Source: Staphylotrichum longicolle (lineage: Eukaryota; Ascomycota; Sordariomycetes; Sordariales; Chaetomiaceae). Taken from it: DNA of 64,000 nucleotides. The position numbers and the translations under genes are program-made. Where the stretch lies: positions 1,240,001-1,304,000 of the forward strand of contig JAHCVI010000003.1 in the NCBI GenBank assembly GCA_019096155.1. Reading direction: 5' to 3'. A model generated the notes under the pieces. The model had not been told where the DNA came from. It did no database searches and saw only the letters and a list, made by a program, of their open reading frames with translations. Shown here one piece after another: positions 10,789 through 22,905 of the stretch; position 1 is the stretch's first letter; every line of letters begins with the position of its first letter.

Positions 10789-11937
10789 ATGTCTAGCAAC
10801 GTGACACCGGTGCCGTACCAGCCGGGACGCCCCTTACAGCTGCAGGTATTGAAGCGCTGCGGTGATATCTCACTCTCTCACCCAGTTACAGCACACATCC
10901 TCAAGGTTTTGAGCATGACCATGTCCCCGGTGATGGAGGTTTCAATCAAGACAGCGTCGGGCCCCGAATTTCGGGCGGTCCTCAAGCTCTACGATCGTCG
11001 TTTTGGCCGCAACTTTCGCGAAATCTATGGGAAGTACGCGCCCCATACCGAGGCAGACGAAGTTGTCTCTCGGTCCTTTGTCCGGCAAGGAAAAATGGCG
11101 CCTTTCCTTCGCATGCTGGAACACGACAAGAAGACGGCCGACATTGCTGTGCGTTCGTACCGGTACCATGATAGCACTCCAGAGGGCAAAGCAAAGTTTG
11201 AGGCGGCCCTATGGCAGGAATGCATCGAGCACTTTGAATGCGAGACAGAGGCATACGCTCGGTTACGGGAGCTTCAGGCAAAGCTAATACCACACATGCA
11301 CGCCCATGTCTGTATCGCCCCGGGCGGCCTAGGCGTACCTACGGATCTACTCCAGTCGTAAACCGCGCCTTACTTTGAGGTTAGGGGTGTTTTTTTAGAA
11401 GTCATTGATGGCTACAGGCTTTGGGATATAGCCACCTCCCACGCGGCCCCGGCAGACCCAGAGCAATGGCCGGCTATCATTCAGGCTGCGGCCGACGCTG
11501 CGCACCAGATCAACAAGCGCGGCGTTCTCATGGAAGATGGCGCACCGCGCAATGTCATGGTGGAGACGCGCCTACAGAAGCCCTTCATCATCGACCTTGC
11601 GCAATGTCTCTTCAAGGACAAGATGCTAAGGCGCTGGCTGGAGAATGGGTATGCAGATGACGATGACGGTTGGGATCCTGAAGCGGAGTACTGGGAGAGG
11701 GCGCGACAGCATGGCAACCCTGCGGCCATTGGTGTGGTAATGAGGACGCGACTCCTGCAGCAGAAGGGTATGAAGCTAGACATCAAGTTTCTGGATTACG
11801 AGAAGATCATAGCAGGTCGAGCGCACCAACAAGAAGGATCCGCAACGTTGAGCTTGCTCTTTATCAAAGTGGAACATGGATCAGCAAAAGATAACTTAGC
11901 CTTACACAAGGCCTCAAATGTCACTTTGTGGGTTTAA
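10789..11937 (+). pseudogene. Fungal protein-kinase-like protein interrupted by an in-frame TAA
   Basis: One reading frame of 383 codons (10789-11937) broken only by TAA at 11359-11361. Coding features continue in the same frame on both sides. Before it are AVLKLYDRRFG (candidate VAIK-like Lys) and a helical region. After it are YFEVRGVFLEVIDGYRLWDI (hinge-like), then EDGAPRNVMV, a degraded catalytic loop with Asp-x4-Asn spacing, and IIDLAQC in place of DFG. This matches the fungal kinase-like family common in accessory regions. The stop is consistent with a CAA to TAA change in a CpA context, the type made by repeat-induced point mutation. No plausible intron removes it: a 45-nt candidate has a poor TTTGAG acceptor and would delete a conserved motif. 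Function unknown. Confidence 0.65.
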
Positions 11938-12298
11938 TTTTGTTTGAATACTCGTACAAATACATAATACACAACCAAGACCCAAGGCGCACTGAACAGT
12001 TCAGTCCCATTCAAAATGCCTTTATCCCATCCTCAACTCCAGATATGGTACCTTACCAGGCCCCGGCATGGTCCATTCCCTGTACGCACAGCCCTATTGC
12101 CCCGGCTGGATTAATCCATCTCTTTGACCCTTAAAATGCCATATTCAACGCCCAATGTCCGTCTTTCCTATGCCAGCCCATCATACCCATGATCCATCCC
12201 ATCAACATTACCAATTTGTAGCATATCCTCCCAGATCACAACGCCGTGGTATCCCAACCCAAAAAGCACACATATCACCAACCCACCCCAAACACGCA
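11938..12298. other. Intergenic 3' ends
   Basis: Convergent 3' ends of the kinase-like gene and the rhodopsin-domain gene. A/T-richer with no open frame of interest. Confidence 0.6.
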
Positions 12299-13858
12299 TC
12301 ACCCGATCGACCTTGCCGTCATCTCCCTCCCTAAATCCTCCGTCCGCTCCGACGCCGCATCGCTCCTCACCCACGGCCCTCGCTCATGCTTGGTATCCAC
12401 CATCTCCACGCGGCCACCCTTCCCCTCCTCCCCGCTTCCACCCTTCAGTTCCTCCTCCGGCTCCATCCGCACCTGCCGCTCAATATCCCCCATCATGACC
12501 TCCTCCACGGCCCTGGCGCCCGGCAGCGGGTGCCTCGTCGGCTTGGACCCGATGGTCAGCGGCGGGCCGTCACTCATTTGCCCCGCCCCGCCTCCTCCAC
12601 CAACGCCACCGCTGGTGTCGCTCTTGGACGACGAGTCGGCGCCGCTGCGGCGCGGGTTGAGCAGGTTGGGGAAGAAGCGGGTGACGAGGGGCTTGAGGGT
12701 CATGGTGCAGGCGACGACGATGGCGGTGTGCACCTCGATGGCGGTCCAGTAGGTCAGGTCGGTCGGGGAGTAGGTGAAGTCCGGGTCGGTGGAGCCCTTG
12801 ACGGCGATGAGGATGGAGAGGCGGACGAAGGAGACGATGCAGACGCTTTTGGTCAGGCACAGATTAGCAGGGTGGAGGAGGTTTGGGGGGAGGAAGAAGG
12901 GGAGGGGCCGGTAGTAGGGCTTACAAGAAACCGACTGCAAAGATGCCGACGACGACGATTTTCTGGCGGCGGGGGAGCTTGAGCGGGAGGACGAAGGGGA
13001 TGGGGAGGAGGAAGATCATAAAGTCGGTGATGATCACCAAGCTGGTCGTTAAGGTCAGTTTCATGTCTGGGCCCAACACGGGAGAGGAACGGGGAAGGCA
13101 AACCTGGTGTTGGCCCACCACGCCGACTGGGGCTGACAGAAGGAAGCGACTACAGCGGGATCCCATGCTGCCTGCAGGGGGATGCAGTAGGTGAGGGTGA
13201 TGGCGGTCCCCCAAAGGTTCGTCACGACAACGACGAAGAGGACGGCGTAGCAGGCTCGCCGTGCCCAGTCAAAGGTGAAGATGGTGAGGTAGAGCAGGCA
13301 GATGGAGACCTTGGTGAGTGCGAGACTCAGGACGTAGCACAGCAGGGAGAACCACCAGGCCTACGCGCGGTTGTCAGCGATGATGTTGGCAAAACCATAT
13401 GGTGAGCCCGGAGGCCTGTAGCATACCTCCATCATGGGGACATAATCGTTGGGGAAGTCGATATCCCAAACATGCTTGCCCATGCCATGTCTGATTTCTA
13501 CAGCTGTTGTGAGACAAGTCCAGCTTGGAGCGCACGCACCATCGGTTCAACCTCGTACTAACCTATCAATATGCTGACACACATCCCCCCTGCGGCGATC
13601 TGTGTTGCTCATTGTCAGGGTTTGAGCCCGGATTTTAAGGGTTCGAGATCGGGGGCATACGAGAGACAGAGCAATAAAGTAATCCGAGAAACCAAGTTTT
13701 CGCACGATCGTGGCACGGGTCCAGAACCTGAGAATGACAAAGATGAGGGCGATTCCCCAAGTCGTGAAGGATGCTGCGAGCATGTTGGGACCAAGGTCGC
13801 CGTGGTCCAGGTCGGCCATGGAAGGGCCCGGGGGCCCTCCGGGTGCTGGCGAGCTCAT
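12299..13858 (-). CDS. Rhodopsin-domain (PTH11/SAT4-type) seven-transmembrane protein
   Basis: Six exons on the minus strand: 13661-13858, 13563-13599, 13427-13497, 13104-13360, 12922-13041 and 12299-12845, giving 409 residues with phases consistent throughout. Hydrophobic segments in order are MLAASFTTWGIALIFVILRFW, a short MCVSILI helix, AWWFSLLCYVLSLALTKVSI (with the LTKVSICLLYL signature), ACYAVLFVVVVTNLW, LVIITDFMIFLLPIPFV, KIVVVGIFAVGFFVC and the last before TMTLKPLVTRFFP. The order and the DxRHGxGKHVWD-like loop (IRHGMGKHVWDID) match the fungal rhodopsin-like family of plasma-membrane proteins, some of which sense surfaces or host signals. The C-terminal ~140 residues are cytosolic, Gly/Glu-rich and disordered. 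Ligand unknown. Confidence 0.88.
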
Positions 13859-15720
13859 GACAGACGCTCTGGCATCGGCTGTCGTGTGAATCTTGGCTGC
13901 CCCAAAGCCCACCCTTCCTCCGCTCCGCTTTTAGTGTCTGTTCTGACTGATCCGAGTGACGGTATGTTGGTGGGAGCACGATTCGAGACTACGTCAATAT
14001 CAAGCGGACGCCGCAGGGTCGTTGAGAAGGGTGCAGTTGACGGTGTAGTTGACGGGCAAGGAAGGGCTGAAGACCCATGTTGGCGGAAAGCTCCAGAGGA
14101 CGTGGGGTGCGAAGTATTTGAGGTGGGATGGGCTGGAATCTCTCGCACGCGGGAGCGACCCGTTAGTTCCGGGCCGCTGGCGCCATCCAAGGTTGCCGGG
14201 GGGTGTTAGTGGCGGTCGGGGGCGCATCCGGTCGCAACCGGCCACCAACCGACCGCGCATCGGGGATGGCCCTCAGCCCCATGGGCCCCGTCCTTGTCAA
14301 GGGCTGACAGTGACGTGAAGGCCGTGCCCCTTGAGGCTTGAAGCCCTAGTCGAGCTGTCCGCCAATGTTGCCTCTTTTGGCAATGCGCTCGTTGAAGTAC
14401 TGCAGCACTGCAGCATGCTCGTTTCCAGTTTCCAGACACCGTTGCCAGAGATCTGGAGATGCAACATTATCCAATATTGTCGCGCATCAAACCAGGGTGT
14501 GCGAGTGAGCCCGACCGGGGAGACGAGCGAGCAAATCACAACTGGACCGGGGGTTTAGGGTGGGATCGCTGACAATCCATCGCCCGGGGCCCCACGATTC
14601 TCGACCACTCCCTCAACCTGGGCTTGGATCTTTTGCTGCCTTGTCCCCCAAACATCCCAGGTCTTGCCATGGCTTATAACTAGCCACTGCATGGAACTTT
14701 GCATGAACACAGTGCCGTTAACAGCGCGCAGGCACCAACAAGCACAACAATAAAAGTTTAAACTCTCCAGATTACCCCAGACCGCTCTCAGTCCCTGCTC
14801 ACCCTTTCCAGGTCTGCTGCCACGATCGAGGAACGGCGCCAAATGACGGGCAGATGATCGTTCTGGCGCTGGCCAATCCCAGCCAGTCGCCCGCAATCCT
14901 GCGGTGTGGAGGACGAAGGAACTTGGCCCAGCGCGGGACGCTGGCGGGAGGGGCGGGGACCCCAACAGACGGGACAGTCCAGTGAGCCTGTAAATTGAAC
15001 CACTGCAGCGGGCGCACCTGCATTGGCAAGCCCGTATTGCTTTTAAGCTTCCAATAATCCCAGCCGCTCATCCCGCTTCCTGCTTCTTCCTGTGCCGGGA
15101 TTTGTCTGCATATCAGTCTTCGGACCGCGGCACGCACCCCTGCTTTCCTGGTTGAGGGGTGTGATTGATGCATGCTCGCTCAAGAATCAGTCGCATGAGC
15201 AACTCGCAGGTCCAGTTCGCTGCCTCTCGTTGGACAAACTGAACGTCAAAAAGCCCAAGCTCAAGCCCGACCAACAGACCCAAGCCCAGCAGTTGCTCGG
15301 GTCGTCATCCAACCGCATCGAGTCTGAGTTTCATGATTTGCCACACCGAACCGGGCGCGGGTGTCCGAACTGCGGCATGACCGAAGCCGACCCCAAGTCC
15401 CCGACTGAAGCTCGGATGACTTGATCCATACCTCCAACAGACTCCATGGGTGTTGTTGACTCCCAAGTCCCGAGAGGACGGTACGCACGGTTTGATGGCA
15501 CGGCATGACGACCTCGCAATGTTGACCGGTGATTTGGATCCCGAATTAGAACATCAATCGAAACGAGATTTAGCCGTGCTGCTTGGCTCAAGCGTTTTAC
15601 CTCCCGATCAGGTCTTCATCACGCTTGGAAATGCAGAGACAGTGCAGTCTTGGATGGTGTCAGCTCGTCGGGAAGTCGCTCTTCAGCAACATGCACAACC
15701 CTGTCGACAACAACATCAAA
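13859..15720. other. Long intergenic region, no protein gene seen
   Basis: About 1.9 kb. Open frames on both strands are short, lack ATG-based domain content and have no consistent splice structure. Nothing resembling a transposon was recognised. Presumably it holds promoter sequence for the rhodopsin-domain gene. Confidence 0.5.
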
Positions 15721-15794
15721 GGTCCGATGGTGTAGTTGGTTATCACGTCAGTCTAACACACTGAAGGTCTCCAGTTCGAGCCTGGATCGGATCA
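15721..15794 (+). tRNA. tRNA-Val (AAC)
   Basis: A cloverleaf can be folded by eye. The acceptor GGTCCGA pairs with TCGGATC (one G-T wobble). The anticodon stem TCAGT/ACTGA encloses the loop CTAACAC, giving anticodon AAC for valine. The T arm is TCCAG-TTCGAGC-CTGGA. There is no intron. A T-rich run (six then nine T) at about 15834-15850 may serve as the RNA polymerase III terminator. Confidence 0.93.
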
Positions 15795-16172
15795 AACAAG
15801 ATGAGATCGTGGGTAAATTCCCGCGGTCGAACTTTTTTAGTTTTTTTTTCCTTCGCGGAGTGGACTCCGAAGTGGCTTCCACGCTGAGTCCACCCTTGTC
15901 TGGGCCGTCTCTTGCGCCCCGCCAAAATCACCCCCCCCTGTGTGCTCCTTTCGAGGGTCCACATTGACGACCTGCGAGGCAGGTGCCCCACTAAAATTTC
16001 CAGCGTCGCGGGGCACCCATCGCGACTCAGCAAGCTGTGACTGGCAAAGCAAGACTGACACCCAGATTTGCTCCCATTTGCCCTGACCGGTCTGAAGATA
16101 CGTTTTTGGCACCAATTGCGGACGCTGTAACTGCCGCATTCACCCCTATTCCCTAAACCGGTAGCCACCACA
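15795..16172. other. Region between tRNA-Val and RPC37
   Basis: Contains the T-rich run downstream of the tRNA and the presumed RPC37 promoter and leader. No gene seen. Confidence 0.5.
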
Positions 16173-17619
16173 ATGTCCGCTCTCCCAACTCGCGGGGCAC
16201 CTCCCTCCGTGCTCGAGGACGACGACCCTATCGTCGCCAACTACTCCGTCTTCATCAAGCCGCCTCTCCCAGAGCACCGCAACCTCGTCGTCCTCCAATA
16301 CGTAAACAAGACCGCCCAAGATCCCGCGCAGATCCGCGTCCCGCGTATCGCCGAGCTCCGCGTCAAGGCGAACACGGGCATGTACGAGGTCGACGTGCCC
16401 ATCGACACGGCCGAGGCATACGACAGGAACAAGGGCGTGGCCTGGGGGTCGGCGCTGCAGAAATCCATGGAGGCTAAGAAGGGCGGCAGCCTGGGTCTGG
16501 CGGGCGGGTTCAACATCGTCGCGACCTCGACCACCGCCCGCGGCCGCCGGGGCGCCGGCGCCAACAACGACGACGAGCCGCCCCTCAACTGGGCCGAGGC
16601 AGCACGCCAGGACAAGGTCCTGCGCACCCAGACCTTTGGCGGCGGCCGCAGCGCCGAAGAGGAAAACACCCGCCACATGATCGGTGTCTTTCAAGGGAGT
16701 AAGCCAAAAACCCTCCCCCCCCCCACCCCTTCCCAGCCCGCAGGTCACTGAACTAAACCACCCCTTCCGCCCCCTCACCAGAAAACCTACACCTCACCCC
16801 CGTCTCCTCCGTCGTCCACCTCCGCCCCGTCCCGCACCACCTCGACGCCGCGACCGAGCAAGAGCGCCTGGCCCGCGGCCCGGCCTCCTCCGGACCCGAC
16901 GGCAGCGGCGGCAACAACAACAACGCCAAGTCCGGCGGCGGCGGCCCCAACGCCTCCTCCTCCTCCTCCGGGGCCGGCGCCGGCGCCGGCCGCGCGATCC
17001 ACATGACCATCAAGTCGGCCATGGACGCCGACGGCGGCGTCGCGACCGAGACCATGGCCGACCGGCTGCGCAACGTGCAGACCGAGACGTGGCAGCGCAT
17101 GGAGTGGGTGCACGACGAGGCCGAAATGGCGTGGGAGGCGTACAACGAGTGTCTGCTCCTCCGCGCGTCGGCGACCGTAAATCATCAACAAGAGGGAGAG
17201 GGGGGAGGCGAAGGGGAAGGAGAAGGAGAAGGGGCAGAGGGGGCGGACAAGGGGAAAGGAAAGGATTTGGAGACAGCAGCGGCAGCAGCAGGCGACGAAT
17301 GCGGTGCGGCGGACCTCGTGGAGAAGGTGACGCGGTTGAAGACGGACTGGGGGAGCGGGAGCTGTTGCAGGCTGTGAGCGGGGTGGAGGCCGGTGGTGCG
17401 GAGGCGGAGCAGGTTGATGCAAAGGGGAGAGGGAAGGTGGTGGTGAAGAGTGAGGAGCAGCAGCAGCAGCAGCCGGCCGAGGGGCAAAAGTTGCCTGGTG
17501 GTCGGGCAGGGAGGGGGGCCGCTTCTGCCCTGGCTGCTGCTCCTGGTAGTAGCGCAGCTGCGCCGAGGAGGCCAACCCGGAAGGGAGCGACCAGGGGCAA
17601 TGCGATGGAGATCGACTAA
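16173..17619 (+). CDS. RPC37: RNA polymerase III subunit RPC5 (yeast Rpc37), with a one-base frame break
   Basis: Exon 1 is 16173-16698 and exon 2 is 16782-17619 (donor GTAAGC, acceptor TCACCAG). The opening DDPIVANYSVFIKPPL and VLQYVNK is the conserved Rpc37/RPC5 start, followed by the MYEVDVPIDT segment and, in exon 2, LTPVSSVVHLRPVPHHLD, all typical of the Pol III subunit that dimerises with Rpc53 in termination and reinitiation. Exon 2 is interrupted by low-complexity Gly/Asn/Ser and Glu/Gly stretches. At GGGGG 17349-17353 the frame must shift by one: RLKTDWG is followed by ERELLQAVSG in the next frame, which ends in NAMEID at 17619. One added G restores a 454-codon frame. Because the subunit is essential in yeast, a sequence indel is the likelier reading. 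Confidence 0.88.
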
Positions 17620-18106
17620 GACGCCCAGAGTTTGGGGACAGACTAGAGCTGCTTTGATTGAAGCATTCGGGGCTGTATTCTCGGCCCGGTCTTGGAAAAC
17701 TGGCGTTGCTAGGCGTTGGTCCATTGCCATCAGTTAGAGCCATAATGCGTAGAGATACCAGTCCGTGGGTTCCTACATGCAAAATGAACTGGGTTGTCGC
17801 AAATGCAAGGCTCCAATTCAGATGCTGCTCCTCTACTACGGCGGACATATATCCATACAAAAACCAAACATGCTCCCCTTGTTCCCTCTGCCTCTGAGCG
17901 TTGCGGTGTTGATACACAAACACTCTCTCCTTCGCATAGCCAGTCCAGATTAATATCTTCCTGAAACCTGGCGTTTTGTCCCTTGCACCGGTGGTGCTCC
18001 CACCTCCACTGCTCGGTGCTCAATAAACTGTAACTTTTGATAATCCTGAACGTTCTTACGCACCCAGCCGCCACTTCGTGGCCAGGCTTTGCTCAACTGA
18101 GCGCTC
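17620..18106. other. Convergent 3' intergenic region
   Basis: About 0.5 kb between the 3' ends of RPC37 and PAT1, somewhat A/T-richer. No gene seen; UTRs and terminators expected. Confidence 0.6.
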
Positions 18107-20770
18107 TCACTGGATCAGCTCGACATCCAGGCCAATCGAACGCATAAACAAGTTGACGTTCTGCAGACGCTGGGCCGCCATATCCTGGGGCAGCGTCTTG
18201 GAAAGAGCCACCGTATCCATGACACGGTCCTTGACGGCCAGCACCAGCCTCTGCTGCTGGTCGGGACTGGCACCGATGCCAAGGGCAGCCAAAAGCTGCC
18301 AAACATAAATGTCATCGCCGGTGGTGACAGGGCCGGGGAACATGTGGGGAAGCGTGGGCTCGATGAGGTCGAAGAACTGCGTGTGGGTCATATCCCTATG
18401 ACGAGTTAGCGAGCCCTTGATTTCAAGGACGAGAGATTCCGGTGTGACTTACCAGGAGCGCCAGGCCTGCTCACTGCCGCCTCCGCCGTGCTTGATAATC
18501 TCGGCACGGCTGAGAATCATGGTGAGCATTGACGCGCCGATCCGGCTCTTGGCGATCACGTCGACATTGCGAGTGCAGACGAGACCGAGCATGCCGGCAA
18601 CAAGGTCGAGATCCAGTTCGTTCAAGATGTTGAAGAGGGTCGACATGACGGCGCCCGAGAAAAGCTCGACATTCTCACGCATGGCGGCATTCAGTTGCAT
18701 CGTCTCTGGTGTCACCTGAGCATTGCGCACAACATCCAGGCTGTCGAGGTTGACAAGAATCAGGGTGAGGATGGTGGTGCGTTGCTCATGGGTGAGATGC
18801 CTAGAGATGCGCTGCATCGCCTTCATGCCCTTCGTGTACGAAAGGAGGGCAATGAATGGATGGATGCGGCCATTTTCGGGGTGATCATGAACCCGGAGAC
18901 TCTCCCAAAGTGTGTTGTTGAGGATCTGCGCCTCGCTGTTCCAGGCCACAAACTTCTCGATGGCGTCAGTCTCGGCATCGTTGGCAGGAGGAGGAGGCAT
19001 GTTGCGGTCATGGTCCTCCATCTGCATAAGCGTGGTGTAGATGCGCTCAATAGTGCGCAGCTCGCTCTTCCTGTCGCCGCCGCGGTGGACCTGTTTATGC
19101 GAGCTGCCAGGACGATGAGCGTCGCCAGTGCTCTCGGTGCGTTTGATGTTGAGCAGCGGCTTCGGTGTCTTGGCGTTGCTGAACGAGATCTTGCCGAGAC
19201 TGCCCTCGATGACGAGTTGCTTGTTCTTGGGCTTGTTCTTGGCAGCCTCAACAGCACGCTGTACCTGCTGCTCCATGCGCTGCATGTGGTTTTCCGGCCC
19301 GCGGTGGTGACGACGCATGCCGCCCTGCCGGCTTCCGGTCTGGAAGAGATAGGTCTGCGCAAAGTTGTTCAGCGGCTGGTTGGGATGCTGGCGCTGGCTG
19401 CCTTGGATCTGGCTGTGGACTTGGTAGTAGAAGTCCTCGGCAAGAGACTCGTCAGTGCCGTGCTCGTTGGGATTGCCGGTAGCGGAAACGAGTTGCTGGA
19501 GTTGGATCCGAGTCACGAAGCTCTTGTCCTGGGGCGTCATGATGCCATTATCGCGGGACATGAGGAAGATCTTGTGATTGCGCTTAGCCCTCTTCGCCTC
19601 CTGCTCCAAGTACGCCGCCTTTTCCTCCTCGCTGAGCTGGGCGAGCTGTGACGGGTGCGTGATGATCTGTGGCTGCCGGGAGAAAGAGCCCTGCTGCCGA
19701 TGGACAGGATGCGTCGGGTAACCAGCCGGCGCGGTGGGGGTGGGATGCTGGCGCACGCCGAGTCGAGCAGCGTCTCCAGAGAGACGGTTGGGGTTCTGCA
19801 AGATCTGCGTGGGTTGCATGCCGACCGAAGGCTGCTGGCGGTGGTGAGCCGCAGGGTGAGCCGCAGGGTGAGCCGCAGGGTGAGCCGCAGGTTGAACCTG
19901 GGGTTGAGGCGACGGGACCTGCTTATCATGAGGCCGCTGCAGGATGGTGACCGGATGGCCGTGTCCTGGAGCAAAGGCTTGGTCCTTCCGCATGTGGTCC
20001 GGTTGCTGGGGAGCATGAGGCTGGGCATGCTGGGCAAACTGGTAGGCCTGGTCATAGTGCATCGGCGGCGGAATCTGCTGATGGGGGCCCGAAGGAATGG
20101 CAGCTGGTGGGGGTGCCGGGGATGGCGTCGCGTGCTGCGCAGCCTTCTTGGCCTGGGCGCGCATTTCGGCCTCAACCTCCTCCAGACTGAGCACCTTCCG
20201 GCTGGCAGCGGGCGGAGTGGGGACAGCCTCCGGAACCGCAGCGGGAGCGGGCTGAGGGTGTTTCTTTGGGGCGACACCCCACAAGGCCGCGTCGACTTGG
20301 AGCTCAGCGACGGGTTCGCTGCTGTACTTTTCATAGCCGGTCCGCGCGGGCTTGTAGGGGGCCGGCTGAGGGGCGTAGCCGTAGGACATGGACCCAAAGG
20401 CCGAGGACTGAGGGATGTTCTGCACGGCGGGTTGAGGAGCGGGCTGCGAGACCTTGGCAGTAGGTTGTTGGCGATTGAAGCGGACATGCTCCTCTTCCAT
20501 GGCATTGGCGACCTTGGCGGTAGAGCCGAAGAAATCAAAATCCTTGCCGACCGGCTTGGTGTCCAGGCCAGCAGTGTCGCCAAACGTGTCATCGTTGAAG
20601 GCATCGCCTGTCTCCTCCAACTGGTCACCTAAGCCATCGTACGTCTCCTCGAATTCCAAGGCATCGCCTTCATCTTGACGGTTCGAGAGTCCGGCAAAAG
20701 GGTTGTGGGCTTGAGAGAAGCCCGTGGCCGCCGGGTTATGGCGAGACGTATCGAAGCCGAAGAACGACAT
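18107..20770 (-). CDS. PAT1: PAT1 mRNA decay/decapping activator
   Basis: Exons 18453-20770 and 18107-18395 give 868 residues (intron donor GTAAGT, acceptor CATAG). The start MSFFGFDTS and the following acidic ETYDGLGDQLEETGDAFNDDTFG stretch are the Pat1 N-terminal Dhh1-binding type region. A Pro/Gln/His-rich middle follows, then LSEEEKAAYLEQEAKRAKRN and MTPQDKSFVTRIQLQQL. The C-terminal alpha-helical PatC domain runs from about residue 570 to the end. Pat1 links Lsm1-7 bound mRNA 3' ends to Dcp1/Dcp2 decapping in the cytoplasm and P-bodies. A 12-bp tandem array encodes (HPAA)4. It converges on RPC37. Confidence 0.93.
19844..19892 (-). repeat. 12-bp minisatellite inside PAT1, four copies
   Basis: GTGAGCCGCAGG is repeated four times on the + strand with almost no divergence. 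It encodes tandem His-Pro-Ala-Ala in the disordered middle of PAT1. In-frame length (12 bp) means copy-number change would not break the gene. Confidence 0.9.
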
Positions 20771-22905
20771 GGTTCCGGTGGTTGGCTGGTTGTTGAGTGC
20801 GCTAGAAAGTATTACTGTTGATCGCGGTCAGCTTCGCGTCCCCAAGGGAGTCTGGATTGCGGGCGGCGATGATCGCGGGGTTGTAGACCCGGCAAAGAGG
20901 TAGCCGCTGATCTGAGGTGCTTGTTCAAGACGATGCCAGGGCAGCGGGCAGCTCAGGAACATTTCAAGTTGGGCAAAGCTTACAGCGCGGGAACTAAAGA
21001 TATCGGGCTGATCGAATCGGTCCAGTGACATGGTGATTTAGTCAGCGCAAAAGTCGTCTCCGAGGCCGTCAACAGTTCTGGCGCAGGAACCGACGGGAAG
21101 ATGGCGCGAGACAATATCGAAGCTGCTCAAAATCCACGAGAAGGAGAGAATCAGCGATCGCGCGCAGAGTCTGAAGAAATGACGCGCCGCACAAGCTGGT
21201 GTCGCAGCGTGAACGAGGCCAACTTGGAGATGGAGTTCGTGGGTGGGTCAAGTTTGCCGACGACAAGCAACAGCTCAAGGTGGGATGCTCCAGCAATTAT
21301 CCGACAGGCCAATCGGCGTGAGTCAGTCGGATGGCTGCATGGCCCAAGCGACACCCGCCTTCAGCGCCCTGCACGGACCTCGACCCCAGGACACAGTGGC
21401 TTGAGGTTCCAGTTTCCAGTGAGGTGGCATCTGTATCGTCTGCAGAATTGGCTGCATAAGGTACCCTACCTACCCTACGCAGTAGCTCCCGTCTGTTACA
21501 GTATTCTTCAACAAGCAACCCGGACGAGTAGCTCCCGTCTGCATACCTAGGTATGCCGAAGTACCTCATCGTTCCCACCTCAGGTCGACATGTAAGCCAT
21601 GACAGTTTTCGACGGACACAGAACAGGAGCCACCGCCAAGAGAGCATGGTATCTTTTGCCCTTCCATGTTCTCATCGGACTATTTGCAAGAGCCCAAGCT
21701 TCCAGCCCTCGCTCCAAGTCTGCTCGGGAAGTTCGCTCAGAGTGCCTCCCTGGTTCCCATCTATACGTGTAACAGAGCTCATCGTCCTGAAAGCTGCGCA
21801 CTTTCTAACATGGCATTTAACCCTTTCCTTAGCCCATGTCTTAGTAGCTCACTCATCGGGCCTCTAAACAACCCCTTTCCTCTTTTGGGCGTCATGGGTC
21901 TTATCAATGTGTTTCAGTCGTCTCCCTCGGAAGGGCACTCAACTTCAACCCAGAGGCATGTTTTGCTGTTGGCTTGACGGATCTAAACCACCGCTGCTCG
22001 GTTCCCCTTTTTGGCAAACCGAGAAGCTGCCAGCAAGGTGCTCACAAGTCTATCCACAAGAATGCCAGAGAGCAACAGTTAAGAATTCGGCAATGCGGCA
22101 ACGCACGCGCAGGCATGCTGTCCACACCATTGCGGTTGAGGCCCCTCGACTTTTAGAAGAGCCTCGCGGGCGATTGAAGAAGTGTCAAGTTCCATTCCTC
22201 AATGATGCCGCTCTGACGGGACCAATGGTCCAATTGTCGCACGCGGGTGACGACCGCGAAGCGGCGCTCACATGTTACGCCCGCCCTGTCCGTAAATCGG
22301 CTGGACGTTGTGGTTGCTGACCGCAGAACGAGGAGGGTGGGGTCTGAAGATTGGCATCTGGAATGCAGGGGTGTCCGCAATACGAGATTAGTTCGCAGCT
22401 GACGTATGTAACAAAGGTACCTCCCTACTGCCACAGCATGTTACCCTTCTGCAAATTCTGCTAAGCAATAACCCTTAAGCCAAGCCGAAACCACTGCTAA
22501 CGCCTAGCGTCGTGCTACTCCCCAAGGGGCACACTGGAGGTTCATTCAGCGAAGGACTGCAATTCGATGCGGCTGGCCTTTTTGATCGCCAGGGCGGGTT
22601 TTCTCAACGAGAAGGGCCATTTTCCTCCTCCAGCACCTGCCTCCGTTCGATCCTCGAGGAGTCACGTTGCATCTATTGTCGGGGGCATGATAATGACCGA
22701 CAACTGAACGCTTTGCCTCTCGGACCCTGTGTCCTCCACGAACCCCCGTCTCACTTTCGGTCGCCCAGCTTGCCACATTTTTCGAATCGCCCTTTGGGCG
22801 CACAACCGCCCTGAAGACACCAAAGACCGACCGAGTCCCGAGTCGCCGTCTCCCACTCTGTTCCCGCTGCGAACAACCCGTCGGGTTGATTGAGATTTGG
22901 ACACC
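20771..22905. other. Long divergent intergenic region
   Basis: About 2.1 kb between the divergent PAT1 and mannosyltransferase genes. Frames up to 149 codons occur but none shows family motifs. A perfect palindrome TACCTAGGTA lies near 21545-21554 and related TACC/GGTA strings occur near 21465 and 22420. Otherwise nothing is seen beyond promoter and leader sequence. Confidence 0.5.

Noticed and set aside
13571..14209. 212-codon + strand frame
   Set aside because: Overlaps the first exons and introns of the rhodopsin-domain gene on the other strand and has no family features.
17349..17353. Programmed frameshift in RPC37
   Set aside because: No known slippery site or precedent in this family; the same kind of one-base contraction recurs in unrelated genes, so indel error is simpler.
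16787..17923. 378-codon minus-strand frame
   Set aside because: Antisense to RPC37 exon 2 low-complexity regions; starts in the 3' intergenic region and has no domain.
18695..20632. Two + strand frames of over 300 codons
   Set aside because: Both lie antisense to PAT1 exon 1, whose protein is clearly recognisable.
21907..22320. 137-codon + strand frame between PAT1 and the GT15 gene
   Set aside because: No motif, no splice partners, and biased low-information composition; treated as chance.
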